From Enterococcus malodoratus ATCC 43197 (GTDB lineage Bacteria; Bacillota; Bacilli; Lactobacillales; Enterococcaceae), in contig NZ_KE136483.1 of assembly GCF_000407185.1 (NCBI RefSeq), positions 248,001 through 312,000 of the forward strand: 64,000 nt of DNA, in the 5' to 3' direction. The position numbers and the translations under genes are program-made. The notes below the pieces were generated by a model, which saw only the letters and a program-made list of their open reading frames with translations, searched no databases and was not told the DNA's origin. Positions 8,667-16,562 of the stretch are shown one piece after another. Numbering within the stretch: position 1 is the stretch's first letter; each line of letters starts with the position of its first letter.

Positions 8667-9320
8667 ATGAGTATTGAAATAATATCGAAGGTTCTTTCGA
8701 TCATTGTATTAAATTTAGTATTAAGCGGGGATAATGCGGTGGTAATTGCACTGGCAACAAGAAAATTACCAGCGGCCTCACAGAATAAGGCGATTGTGAT
8801 CGGGACTGCCGGTGCGGTCGTATTGCGAATTCTTTTGATGTTGATTGCTGTGGAATTGTTGACTGTACCTTATGTGAAAATTATCGGGAGTATCCTCTTA
8901 TTTTATATCGCCTATGATTTGTTGAAATCCAATGGGGAAGAAGCGAATGTCAAAAGTGAAACAACACTTTTATCAGCAGTTCGCACGATTATTATTGCCG
9001 ATCTGGTCATGAGCTTGGATAATGTTTTAGCGATTGCCGGTGTGGCGGATGGACACTTTATGTTGGCAGTTTTAGGCCTGATTATTAGTATTCCTATCGT
9101 AATTTTTGGCAGTCAGATTATCTTAAAATTAATGGATCGTTTCCCTTGGCTGATTTGGATCGGTGCTCTATTGATTGCTTACACAGCAGGATCAATGCTG
9201 GTAGAGGATAATTTTATCGCCCATATTTTACACGGCTTAAGTCATGGTCATATTATTTCCCTTGCTTCTTGTGTCTTGTTGGCAGGGATGTATTTCCTAT
9301 TTAATCGCAAAAAATCTTAA
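8667..9320 (+). CDS. TerC/YjbE-family integral membrane protein
   Basis: 217 residues from the ATG at 8667. This is preferred over the ATG at 8652 because TGGAGTG lies 5-6 bases upstream. Around seven membrane helices are visible. The family signature appears twice: LVLSGDNAVVIALATRKL near the N-terminus and DLVMSLDNVLAIAG in the middle, each with an acidic residue inside a helix (GDN and LDN) thought to handle metal. Relatives in Firmicutes (YjbE, YkoY, MeeF) are linked to Mn2+ export or metalation of exoenzymes. Monocistronic, with a terminator after it. Confidence 0.85.
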   Translation: MSIEIISKVLSIIVLNLVLSGDNAVVIALATRKLPAASQNKAIVIGTAGAVVLRILLMLIAVELLTVPYVKIIGSILLFYIAYDLLKSNGEEANVKSETTLLSAVRTIIIADLVMSLDNVLAIAGVADGHFMLAVLGLIISIPIVIFGSQIILKLMDRFPWLIWIGALLIAYTAGSMLVEDNFIAHILHGLSHGHIISLASCVLLAGMYFLFNRKKS

Positions 9321-9340
9321 TTAAATGTTTTAACATTAGC

Positions 9341-9376
9341 AGAACTGTTGCAAATCAATTGCAGCGGTTCTTTTTA
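9341..9376 (+). terminator. Rho-independent terminator
   Basis: 13-bp stem (two G-U pairs), short loop, five T. Ends the TerC-family gene. Confidence 0.85.
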
Positions 9377-9565
9377 TTTACTAAAAACTTCCTATTTGTT
9401 GTTTTGGTACAGAGTCAACTTAGTATCGAGACTGTTAGTTAGAAGTGCGTCAACGGACAGTTATATACAAAAAATTCAAAAGAATCAGGACTGAAATGAT
9501 AATTTGAAAACAACGACGGCAGAAACTCAGGTATACTAAAGAAAACGCTAACAAAGGAGAGGCAG

Positions 9566-10279
9566 ATGAATATAGCTATATGTGATGATGATCATCGAAT
9601 GAGTGGTCAGGTGGAAGAATTAGTTGATCAAGTCTTCCATGGAGAGACAGGTAAATACAACACAGAGGTTTTCTTTTCAGGAGATGCTTTGTTAGACTTC
9701 TTAGAACAACAGCCCAACTTTTTTCATATGTATCTTTTAGATATCGAGATGGCAGGGACAGATGGGTTAAAAACGGCTGCGCAAATTCGAGAAACAGATC
9801 CAGATGCGGTGATTATTTTTATGACGAGCCATTCGGAATTAATGTCAGAAGCTTTTGAAGTATTGGCATTTCAATTTATTGTCAAACCCTTTGAAACTGA
9901 GAAGGCTTTAGGTATTTTGTCTTCAGCGGTTCGTTATTTACAGAAGCGTAAAGGGGTCTTCCAGTTCGTGGCACAAAAGAAGATTTATACCTTTTTTTTA
10001 TCTCAAATTAGTTACATAGAGAGCTCTGGTCGAAAAATCTTTTTACATACGACCGAAGGAGAAACCTATGAGTATTATGGAACCCTGAAGGATGCACGTG
10101 AACAAGTACAGGGAATCCTTTTCGCCCAGATTCATAATTCGATTATCATTAATCTTGAATACTTGAACACGGTAGAAAGCAATTCAGTTTATTTAAAAGC
10201 TGGTGAAAAACTGCCGATTAGTAAAAAATTTCATGCTTCCTTCCATCAGCAATTTCAACAGTTTGTCTTATCACGCTAA
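9566..10279 (+). CDS. LytTR-type response regulator
   Basis: 237 residues. The receiver domain (about 1-120) has the acidic pocket near the N-terminus (CDDDH), the phosphoacceptor Asp59 (YLLDIEMAGTDGL) and Lys in FIVKPFE. The C-terminal half (about 135-235) is a LytTR DNA-binding domain (ISYIESSGRKIFLHT, then FAQIHNSIIINLEYL). Such regulators (AgrA, FsrA, ComE class) bind paired direct repeats about 21-22 bp apart. The sensor kinase gene starts 14 bases downstream. RBS AAAGGAGAGG. No peptide pheromone gene is seen upstream. Confidence 0.9.
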   Translation: MNIAICDDDHRMSGQVEELVDQVFHGETGKYNTEVFFSGDALLDFLEQQPNFFHMYLLDIEMAGTDGLKTAAQIRETDPDAVIIFMTSHSELMSEAFEVLAFQFIVKPFETEKALGILSSAVRYLQKRKGVFQFVAQKKIYTFFLSQISYIESSGRKIFLHTTEGETYEYYGTLKDAREQVQGILFAQIHNSIIINLEYLNTVESNSVYLKAGEKLPISKKFHASFHQQFQQFVLSR

Positions 10280-10293
10280 AGAGAGGAATACTA

Positions 10294-11589
10294 ATGGCAT
10301 TTTTAGAAAATTTTGTTCCAGTTACAATTTTATGTACATTAAATTCGGGTTTATTATTTTCCAGCTTCTTTCCAGTGAAGTCCTGGGTTCCAAAACGCGC
10401 TCTTTTTTTACTAATTTATTTAGCGGTCATTCCTTTTTACTTTATTAATATTTTTGCGAATAATCCGGATGCAGGAAATTTACGACCTGTTCTCAACTTG
10501 TTTAGCACACTGTTCTTTATGATTTGTGTTCAATTTTTCTTTAAAGGGAGAGGGTATCAAAAGTGTTTGGTTGCTATCTTGTTTATTGTATTTACAGTCA
10601 TCAGTGAAGGCGTTTTAGCATTCTTGGCGCGGATAGTTTTCCCCATCGATAATATGTTGAATCTCATTGTTGAGAGTGGAGTTGGGAACCGAATTGCGAT
10701 GCTGATCAATTTTCTCTTGATCTTTTCTTTCTGGTCGGTGAGAAAGAAAAGAGATATCTCAATCCAGCGGAATTTCTCGATTATTCAGTTATTGATTGCG
10801 TCTATTTGCAGCCTATCCTTAGGAATACTTGTCATCAGTGTGATGAGCACGAATCAATTTTTGACTAAGGATTATTTTTTAATGGGAAGCTTCATCTTAT
10901 TGCTGGGCCTGTTCTATCTGGGTTTTGAGATGTCAGATAATCTATACAAAAAGAATCAGGAATACCAATTACAAGAGCAGCGGCATGAGTTATTGGAGGA
11001 GTATTATCAACAGGTCGAAAAGCATCAACAAGAGGTTCGAAAAATAAAGCATGACTTGAAGAATCAATTGTATTCGATTGTCGGTTACTTGGATATGAAT
11101 AATGAGCACACCGCGAATCAGCAAATTAATGATTTGATTCAGCAGCTAGATTCAAGTGAATTGCCTTCATTTACTCAGCATACTGGAGTAAATGCTTTAC
11201 TGCGTCTCCATTATCAATTAATCAAGCAAGCGGGGATTACTTGTGAGTTCGAAATCAAATGCCCAGAAACAATGAACTTTTCCGATGCAGATTTGTCTTC
11301 TTTGATCGGAAATATTTTAGACAATGCCCGTGAAGCCTGTGAACAATGTCAGAAGCGAAAATATATTCAATTAAAAATGATCTATTTCAATCATTCATTG
11401 GTCGTTTCCTGTGAAAATAGTACTGAGGGAAGAGTCACGTCCTTAGCGACTCGAAAACAAGATTCCGCTAATCATGGGTTTGGTATGAAATCAATCCGAG
11501 AGATCATCGAAAAGCATCATGGACAATTAAATTATGCCAGCGATGATTATTCATTTAACCTATCATTCAACTTGTTCGAGCAAACATGA
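10294..11589 (+). CDS. GHKL sensor histidine kinase (AgrC/ComD type)
   Basis: 431 residues. Residues 1-200 contain about six membrane helices forming the sensor part. A helical linker (LQEQRHELLEEYYQQVEKHQ) follows. The phosphoacceptor His253 lies in VRKIKHDLKNQLYSIVGYLD, the N-box in NILDNAREACEQ (Asn344), and a G-box-like HGFGMKSIREI precedes the end. This is the HPK10-like architecture used for peptide sensing. Its stop codon overlaps ATGA, which opens a 16-codon ORF. The signal is unknown. Confidence 0.88.
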   Translation: MAFLENFVPVTILCTLNSGLLFSSFFPVKSWVPKRALFLLIYLAVIPFYFINIFANNPDAGNLRPVLNLFSTLFFMICVQFFFKGRGYQKCLVAILFIVFTVISEGVLAFLARIVFPIDNMLNLIVESGVGNRIAMLINFLLIFSFWSVRKKRDISIQRNFSIIQLLIASICSLSLGILVISVMSTNQFLTKDYFLMGSFILLLGLFYLGFEMSDNLYKKNQEYQLQEQRHELLEEYYQQVEKHQQEVRKIKHDLKNQLYSIVGYLDMNNEHTANQQINDLIQQLDSSELPSFTQHTGVNALLRLHYQLIKQAGITCEFEIKCPETMNFSDADLSSLIGNILDNAREACEQCQKRKYIQLKMIYFNHSLVVSCENSTEGRVTSLATRKQDSANHGFGMKSIREIIEKHHGQLNYASDDYSFNLSFNLFEQT

Positions 11590-11612
11590 CGAGAAACCTA
11601 AGCAAACATGAC
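11580..11612 (+). promoter_or_regulatory. Direct-repeat pair, candidate LytTR operator
   Basis: GCAAACATGAC occurs at 11580-11590 and again at 11602-11612, 22 bp apart, i.e. on the same DNA face two turns on. This is the spacing used by LytTR regulators. The pair sits six bases before a weak -35 (CTAAAA at 11619) that is 17 bp from TAAATT (11642-11647), upstream of the GyrI-like gene. The sequence does not closely match published LytTR half-sites. Confidence 0.45.
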
Positions 11613-11693
11613 AAGCTGCTAAAAACCTCCATTTAAAATGCTAAATTATGAGTGTAGCAAAGAGAAACAAACAACTAATTGGAGGAATGAAAA

Positions 11694-12191
11694 ATGGAAA
11701 ACAGAATCGTAGAATTGGAGAATTTCAAATTAGTCGGCGTGAAAATGGGGTCCACGAACGAAAACCAGCAAGGGATGAAAGATTGCGAAGCCTTCTGGAA
11801 TAGTTTTATTTCGGGAAATAAGCAGGAGGCAGTTGCCCCGTTGATTGATCGGGAACCGTTTGGTGTGATCGGCGCGAGTTTCTATAATGTTGATCCCGAA
11901 GATAGTAAAAAATTTGATTACTATATCGCTGCGGCCACGACTGCTGAAACACCTGAAGGGATGGAAGAAGTAGAAGTACCTGCGAATACTTGGGCTGTTT
12001 TCCCATGCACAGGCAAAACGGCTGGCACGACTCAAATCGAGATTGTCACAAAATGGGGACCTGAGTCAGAAGAATTTGAGCTGTTGAATACAGGCTACAT
12101 GACAGGCGAAATATCATCCGGAGGCCCAGATTTAGAAGTCTATACGCAAGGTGAAAACATGGAGATTTGGGTACCAGTTAAAAGAAAATAA
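11694..12191 (+). CDS. GyrI-like/AraC effector-binding domain protein
   Basis: 165 residues, a stand-alone effector-binding domain of the GyrI/BmrR C-terminal type. It has alternating beta strands with VEVPANTWAVFPCTGKTAG in the middle and a terminal MEIWVPVKRK strand typical of the fold. These proteins bind small hydrophobic or cationic compounds; some inhibit gyrase or hydrolyse ligands. Strong RBS TTGGAGGAATG. The preceding direct repeats suggest control by the upstream LytTR regulator. No DNA-binding domain is present. Confidence 0.75.
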   Translation: MENRIVELENFKLVGVKMGSTNENQQGMKDCEAFWNSFISGNKQEAVAPLIDREPFGVIGASFYNVDPEDSKKFDYYIAAATTAETPEGMEEVEVPANTWAVFPCTGKTAGTTQIEIVTKWGPESEEFELLNTGYMTGEISSGGPDLEVYTQGENMEIWVPVKRK

Positions 12192-12203
12192 AACGAGTTA
12201 GAC

Positions 12204-12239
12204 AACGTTCAAGATCTTTATGATTTTGAACGTTTTTTT
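12204..12239 (+). terminator. Rho-independent terminator
   Basis: 13-bp stem around AACGTTCAA/TTGAACGTT with a 5-base loop, then seven T. Confidence 0.9.
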
Positions 12240-12326
12240 GTAGAAAATCAAATAATTCTTTAAAAAGATTAGCTCAAAACCCATTTATATTCTAATTTCT
12301 AATCTGTTTGAATATTTGCATTGGAA

Positions 12327-12341
12327 TGAGAACGATTCTCT
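12327..12341. promoter_or_regulatory. Fur-like box before the double-cubane operon
   Basis: TGAGAACGATTCTCT differs by one base from the perfect palindrome TGAGAACGATTCTCA at 29741-29755. It fits the 7-1-7 Fur consensus TGATAATNATTATCA with G/C changes at symmetric positions. It lies just upstream of the -35 element at 12352. Confidence 0.6.
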
Positions 12342-12351
12342 TTTGGAAGCC

Positions 12352-12406
12352 TTGCGGGGACATTTTGCCTTCGTTATACTGTAGCTAGATATTGTAAATG
12401 CTTACA
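12352..12406 (+). promoter_or_regulatory. Promoter with a cre-like site
   Basis: TTGCGG (12352-12357) and TATACT (12375-12380) are 17 bp apart. TGTAAATGCTTACA (12393-12406) just downstream of the expected start of transcription matches the CcpA cre consensus TGWAARCGYTWWCA except for one base. A roadblock position suggests carbon catabolite repression of the operon. Confidence 0.55.
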
Positions 12407-12437
12407 CAAACTTTACGGATGTCATATGGGGACATCA

Positions 12438-12562
12438 ATGAAAAAATTGACTGAAACGCATCAGGAGGTGGAAATAATGTTTAGACGATGACTTTGAGTG
12501 CCAGAAAACTTAGAGGTTCTAAGCGCGTCAACCAAATATTTTTCCTCCTCGGATACGTTTAA
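12438..12562 (+). promoter_or_regulatory. Leader with two tiny overlapping ORFs
   Basis: An 18-codon frame (12438-12491, ending MFRR) contains a strong AGGAGG (12463-12468) placed 8 bases before its internal ATG (12477). Translation from that ATG gives only MFRR-stop. The stop overlaps (ATGA) the start of a 24-residue, Arg/Lys-rich frame (12488-12562, MTLSARKLRGSKRV...). CCTCCT at 12544-12549 could pair with the AGGAGG. A hairpin with a T-rich tail follows (about 12576-12606: GAGCA with TGCTC). The layout looks like an attenuator or translational switch for the downstream operon. Confidence 0.4.
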
Positions 12563-12707
12563 ATAGCTACTTATCCAGGAGCAGGCCTTTTTTGGTGTGC
12601 TCTTTTCTGTTGAGGAAAAATACTGAATTGCTGTGTCCAATGCGTACGTTATTATGCTTGGCAAAATTACCTGTAGTTCAAAAGAAATACCTCAAAATGA
12701 GAAAGGG

Positions 12708-13895
12708 ATGGATAATGTGGAATTAAAAACAAGTTTACCAGAGATGTTTGATGATTTTGGCGAGGCCAGAAGACAAGGCTTTTTAGCGGTTAAGGATATT
12801 AAAGAACAGGGCAAACCAGTCGTAGGTGTGTATTGTACCTTTATGCCGGAGGAATTGGTATTAGCTGGCGGTGCGATCCAAATCAGTCTGTGTTCAACTT
12901 CGGATGAAACGATTCCCGATGCAGAGGAAGATTTGCCGCGGAATCTTTGCCCACTGATTAAATCGAGTTATGGTTTTGGCAAGACCGATAAATGCCCGTA
13001 TTTTTATTTTTCCGATTTAGTGGTTGGAGAAACGACTTGTGACGGAAAGAAGAAAATGTATGAGTATATGGAGGAATTCAAAGATACGTATTTGATGCAT
13101 CTGCCTCATACGAGAGATAGCGAAGCCAGCAAAAAGCTTTGGTATAGCGAGATGGTCCGTTTCAAAGAAAAGCTGGAAGATTTCTTGGGAGTGGAAATTA
13201 CTGACGAGAAAATCCACGAAGCGATCGTGTTGAAAAATCGTGAGCGTCAAGCGAAACAAAACTTCTATCGTCTCGGTCAATTAAATCCGCCCGCAATCAG
13301 CGGACAAGAAATTTTCAAAGTTATGTACGGTTCGCAATATAAATTCGACAAAGAAGAAGTTATCCAAATGCTGGAAGAAACGACAGCGAAGGTCAAACAG
13401 CAATATGAGGCCGGCGAACGGTTGGATGCTAAGCCGCGGATCTTAGTAACTGGTTCACCAATGGGCGGTGTTACAGAAAAGGTTATTCGTGCGATCGAAG
13501 AAAATGGCGGATTAGTGGTTGCTTATGAAAACTGTACAGTGGCTAAAGCAGTTGAACGTTTAGTTGATGAAAACGAAGAAGATGTTTATCAGGCATTGAC
13601 GGATAAATACATTAACATCGGTTGTGCCTGTATGTCGAACAACCAGCCGCGAAAAGATTTGCTTAGCCAAATGATCGATGATTATCAAGTAGATGGCGTG
13701 ATTGATATGGTCCTGCAAAATTGTATTCCATTTTCAGTCGAATCGTTAAAAATCAAACGCTTCTTGAATGAAGAGAAACATATTCCATACATGTATTTGG
13801 AGACAGATTATTCAACTTCAGATATCGAACAAATCAACACCCGCGTAACCGCGTTTATCGAAATGTTAGAGGAAGAGGCTGTATGTACACAATAG
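12708..13895 (+). CDS. yjiM: YjiM-type 2-hydroxyacyl-CoA dehydratase D family protein (double-cubane cluster protein)
   Basis: 395 residues from ATG 12708 (GTG 12717, with AAAGGG 9 bases upstream, is an alternative start). It is very similar from memory to E. coli YjiM, including GVYCTFMPEEL, CSTSDETI, DLPRNLCPLIKSSYGFGKTD, KCPYFYFSDLVVGETTCDGKK and LETDYSTSD. The conserved Cys residues in these blocks fit Fe-S ligands. Relatives without a partner alpha subunit carry a double-cubane [8Fe-9S] cluster and reduce small substrates using electrons from an ATP-driven activase. The activase gene overlaps by 13 bases. The native substrate is unknown. Fur-like and cre-like sites upstream suggest iron and carbon control. 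Confidence 0.85.
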   Translation: MDNVELKTSLPEMFDDFGEARRQGFLAVKDIKEQGKPVVGVYCTFMPEELVLAGGAIQISLCSTSDETIPDAEEDLPRNLCPLIKSSYGFGKTDKCPYFYFSDLVVGETTCDGKKKMYEYMEEFKDTYLMHLPHTRDSEASKKLWYSEMVRFKEKLEDFLGVEITDEKIHEAIVLKNRERQAKQNFYRLGQLNPPAISGQEIFKVMYGSQYKFDKEEVIQMLEETTAKVKQQYEAGERLDAKPRILVTGSPMGGVTEKVIRAIEENGGLVVAYENCTVAKAVERLVDENEEDVYQALTDKYINIGCACMSNNQPRKDLLSQMIDDYQVDGVIDMVLQNCIPFSVESLKIKRFLNEEKHIPYMYLETDYSTSDIEQINTRVTAFIEMLEEEAVCTQ

Positions 13896-14647
13896 GTTTA
13901 GATTCTGGTTCTACGACTACAAAGGGTGTGCTTTTTTCAAACGAAGAGTTCATCGATAAATATTTGATCCCGACCGCTGGAAATCCAAAAGGTGCTATGA
14001 TGGATGTTGTTGATTATTTTAAACGAAGTTATGTGCTGAATGATTTGAAGCTTGTGACGACCGGTTATGGCAGGAAGCTGCTGCCTGCCGATTTGGTGGT
14101 TACAGAGATTACTTGTCACGGCAAGGGGGCGGAATACCTCCATCCCGGAGTGAAACAAGTGATTGATATCGGCGGTCAAGACTGCAAAACAATTCAGCTA
14201 AATGGCAAAGGCAACGTGGTGGAATTCAGTATGAATGATCGGTGTGCCGCGGGAACCGGACGTTTTGTCGAAGTTATGATGCGAACCTTAGGTGAAGATA
14301 TTTCGGATTTGGATCAATTTGTTCAGAGTGCAAAACCAGTTACGATCAATAGTATGTGTACGGTTTTTGCCGAATCAGAAGTTATTGGTTTAATTTCAAA
14401 GGGAGAGGATCGAGAAGATATTGCATTAGGTGTCTTACACTCGATAGCACAACGGATCAGCAGTCAATACTCCAAACTAAGACCTGTTCGCGGAGAAGAA
14501 GTGCTCTTTACAGGTGGCCTTTCGAAAAGTACTACCTTTGCAAAAGTCCTAGAACAATATGTAGCGGCACCAGTAAGGCGAGATGAGTTGTCTCAATATG
14601 CCGGAGCGATTGGAGCGGCACAGATTGGCTTAAAAAAATTAAGATGA
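13883..14647 (+). CDS. yjiL: YjiL/HgdC-type acyl-CoA dehydratase activase (ATP-dependent electron donor)
   Basis: 254 residues, ASKHA fold. The ATP-binding motifs are GLDSGSTTTKGVLF at the N-terminus, VIDIGGQDCKTIQL in the middle and FTGGLSKS near the end. The two Cys that bind the shared [4Fe-4S] cluster across the homodimer appear in NDRCAAGTG and NSMCTVFAESE. Proteins of this family hydrolyse ATP to push low-potential electrons into the dehydratase or double-cubane partner, here YjiM, whose gene it overlaps by 13 bases. RBS GAGGAAGAGG sits inside the upstream gene, so translation is coupled. Confidence 0.92.
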   Translation: MYTIGLDSGSTTTKGVLFSNEEFIDKYLIPTAGNPKGAMMDVVDYFKRSYVLNDLKLVTTGYGRKLLPADLVVTEITCHGKGAEYLHPGVKQVIDIGGQDCKTIQLNGKGNVVEFSMNDRCAAGTGRFVEVMMRTLGEDISDLDQFVQSAKPVTINSMCTVFAESEVIGLISKGEDREDIALGVLHSIAQRISSQYSKLRPVRGEEVLFTGGLSKSTTFAKVLEQYVAAPVRRDELSQYAGAIGAAQIGLKKLR

Positions 14648-14649
14648 GT

Positions 14650-14685
14650 AAAAGGATGTGGCTAAAAACAGCCGCATCCTTTTTG
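14650..14685 (+). terminator. Rho-independent terminator
   Basis: 13-bp stem (AAGGATGTGGCT with AGCCGCATCCTT, one G-U) and a T run after the yjiML operon. Confidence 0.9.
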
Positions 14686-14695
14686 TTTGTCCTGT

Positions 14696-15368
14696 CTAGC
14701 TATTTTCTCGACTTTTGGTCGATGAATTTTTAAAAAATGAAGCGAATTGTCTAATAGCAATACTAAGTGCCGGCAGGTAAAGGAAGAACAGGGAAAGCCG
14801 CTGCCAAAAGCCGCGTGTAGAAGAAAGGAATCTGCCGATCAGCGGCAAGTAATACGCCGCAAATAGAATCAAGGCAATAATCGAACCAATTAGACAGATA
14901 GAGTAGAAAATCGCCGTGGCTCTTTGTTGTTTGAGTGCTGCCTGATAGGCCAACAATAATGGGACAAACATCATTGCCACCATGGAGCATCCTGAAAAAG
15001 CAGCGTGCAAAAAATAGGCTGGACTAAAGAAACTGGCCGAATCGCTGATTTTTACTAACCCAGTGAGAATGCAGTCGCCAAAACCATAGAGTGCAATGGC
15101 CCCCGCCAAGATTTTTGCTAAACGTTTTGATTCTGACTGAAAAAAACTGTATACGCCAAAAACTCGATAAAACAAACAAAGTACCAGTAACAATCGAGCC
15201 GCGATTAAAATATGTTTGAACAGGGCTGGTTGCTTCACCAAGTTGACTAATGATCATCGTTGCTTGATCAAAACCAGGATAGAAACGTCCTAAATAATAA
15301 GGCAATGAAAAGTCACCGACAACTGCGAGAATTAAAAATAGCGGGAAAAGTTTCTTCAAAAAAGTCAT
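14696..15368 (-). pseudogene. DUF998-like membrane protein, frameshifted
   Basis: Two overlapping minus-strand frames together make one protein. Residues MTFLKKLFPLFLILAVVGD through SPVQTYFNRGSIVTGTLF are in the first frame (from 15368). YRVFGVYSFFQSESKRLAKI through the last membrane helices are in the second (to 14696). The N-terminal part matches the DUF998 pattern (ISQLGEATSP...FNRGSI). Removing one A from the AAAA run at 15169-15172 joins them smoothly. The joined product has about 220 residues with six or so helices. Either a recent pseudogene or a sequencing error. RBS AAGGAGC precedes the first ATG. Confidence 0.7.
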
Positions 15369-15486
15369 CGAATGCTCCTTACGAAAGTTTTCTTTATGAT
15401 ACTGTATTTTTGTTTAAAACACGAGAAATAAGGGGAAGTCAGTCTTTTTCATTTTCCTTCCCGCATTGAAAAATTTTGATTTCAAA

Positions 15487-15530
15487 TTGACTCGCTAGTC
15501 ATTGACCGACGAGTCAAAAGAGAGTATTCT
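15487..15530 (+). promoter_or_regulatory. Promoter with overlapping TetR-type operator repeats
   Basis: Two adjacent palindromes, GACTCGCTAGTC (arms GACT/AGTC, 15489-15500) and TTGACCGACGAGTCAA (arms TTGAC/GTCAA, 15502-15517), also share the outer repeat TTGACTCG/CGAGTCAA. The second contains a -35 (TTGACC, 15502-15507), 17 bp from TATTCT (15525-15530). The TetR gene at the end of the operon is the likely repressor. Confidence 0.55.
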
Positions 15531-15644
15531 CACGGTATAGAGATATGGTAAGGAGATAAGTTCTATTACTGGTTGGACCGTGAAGACAAGCTGTTGCACT
15601 TTCGCGATTGAGAAATTTAACCATTCAAAATAGGGGTGAAATTG

Positions 15645-16562
15645 ATGGGAAATCAAGTTGTGTCATTGAGTAAGGTGGAAAAAAAGTTTGGCAAGTTTCA
15701 GGCGTTGAAAGATGTTACTTTCGATGTGAATAAGGGCGAGGTTTTAGGTTTTATTGGACCAAATGGTTCAGGAAAATCTACGACGATTCGAATTCTGCTA
15801 GGCATGTTGAAAAAATCTGGTGGACAAGCAACGATCTTTGGCAAAGATGTTTGGAAAGATGATACCGAGATTCATAAAGATATTTCTTATGTACCCGGCG
15901 ATGTCTATCTTTGGCCGAATTTGACTGGGGGCGAGATTATTGACTTGCTCTTACGATTGAATGGTCAGAAGCGTACGAAGAAGACAGAAGATTTGATTGG
16001 AAAATTTCAGTTGGACCCAAAGAAAAAAGCGCGAACATATTCGAAGGGGAACCGTCAAAAAATTGCTTTAGTGGCAGCCTTGTCCCAAGAAGCCGAGTTG
16101 TACATTTTTGATGAACCGACTTCTGGATTAGATCCCTTAAATGAGAAATCATTTCAAGAAGAAGTCATGAAATTAAAAGAAGCCGGTAAAAGTATTCTGC
16201 TCTCCAGTCATATTTTATCCGAAGTTGAAAAGATGTGTGACCGGATCGCAATTATTCGAGAAGGTGAAATCATTGAGACAGGCGACTTGACTTCAATGCG
16301 TCACTTAACGCGGATGGAGATTACGGTAGAAACCAAAATGCCGCTAGATGGGGTGGAACAGTTGCCGGGCGTGCACAAAGTTGATTTTTCTGAGGAAGTA
16401 CACCAGCAAGCGGTACTTTCTGTTGATCGGGAACAGATGACTCAAATTATGAACTTTTTGGCGGAAAAACAAATCGTTAATCTGACCTCTACACCGCCAA
16501 CGTTAGAAGATTTATTTATGCGTTATTATGAAAAACAAGGGGCTGATTCTCATGAAGGGTAG
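15645..16562 (+). CDS. ABC transporter ATPase (ABC-2 drug exporter type)
   Basis: 305 residues from ATG 15645, chosen for AGGGGTG 7 bases upstream. Walker A is GPNGSGKST, the Q-loop region is YVPGDVYLWPNLTGGE, the signature is the degenerate TYSKGNRQKIALVAAL (SKGNRQ instead of SGGQ), and Walker B is LYIFDEPTSGLDPL. The H-loop is LLSSHILSEVE. The C-terminal ~80 residues form the extra domain common in ABC-2 drug and bacitracin/antibiotic exporters. It overlaps the permease gene by 11 bases and belongs to one operon with it and a TetR regulator. Confidence 0.88.
   Translation: MGNQVVSLSKVEKKFGKFQALKDVTFDVNKGEVLGFIGPNGSGKSTTIRILLGMLKKSGGQATIFGKDVWKDDTEIHKDISYVPGDVYLWPNLTGGEIIDLLLRLNGQKRTKKTEDLIGKFQLDPKKKARTYSKGNRQKIALVAALSQEAELYIFDEPTSGLDPLNEKSFQEEVMKLKEAGKSILLSSHILSEVEKMCDRIAIIREGEIIETGDLTSMRHLTRMEITVETKMPLDGVEQLPGVHKVDFSEEVHQQAVLSVDREQMTQIMNFLAEKQIVNLTSTPPTLEDLFMRYYEKQGADSHEG

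Noticed and set aside
12461-12664. Minus-strand frame of 67 codons in the yjiM leader
   Set aside because: No RBS and antisense to the structured leader. The plus-strand tiny ORFs are better supported.
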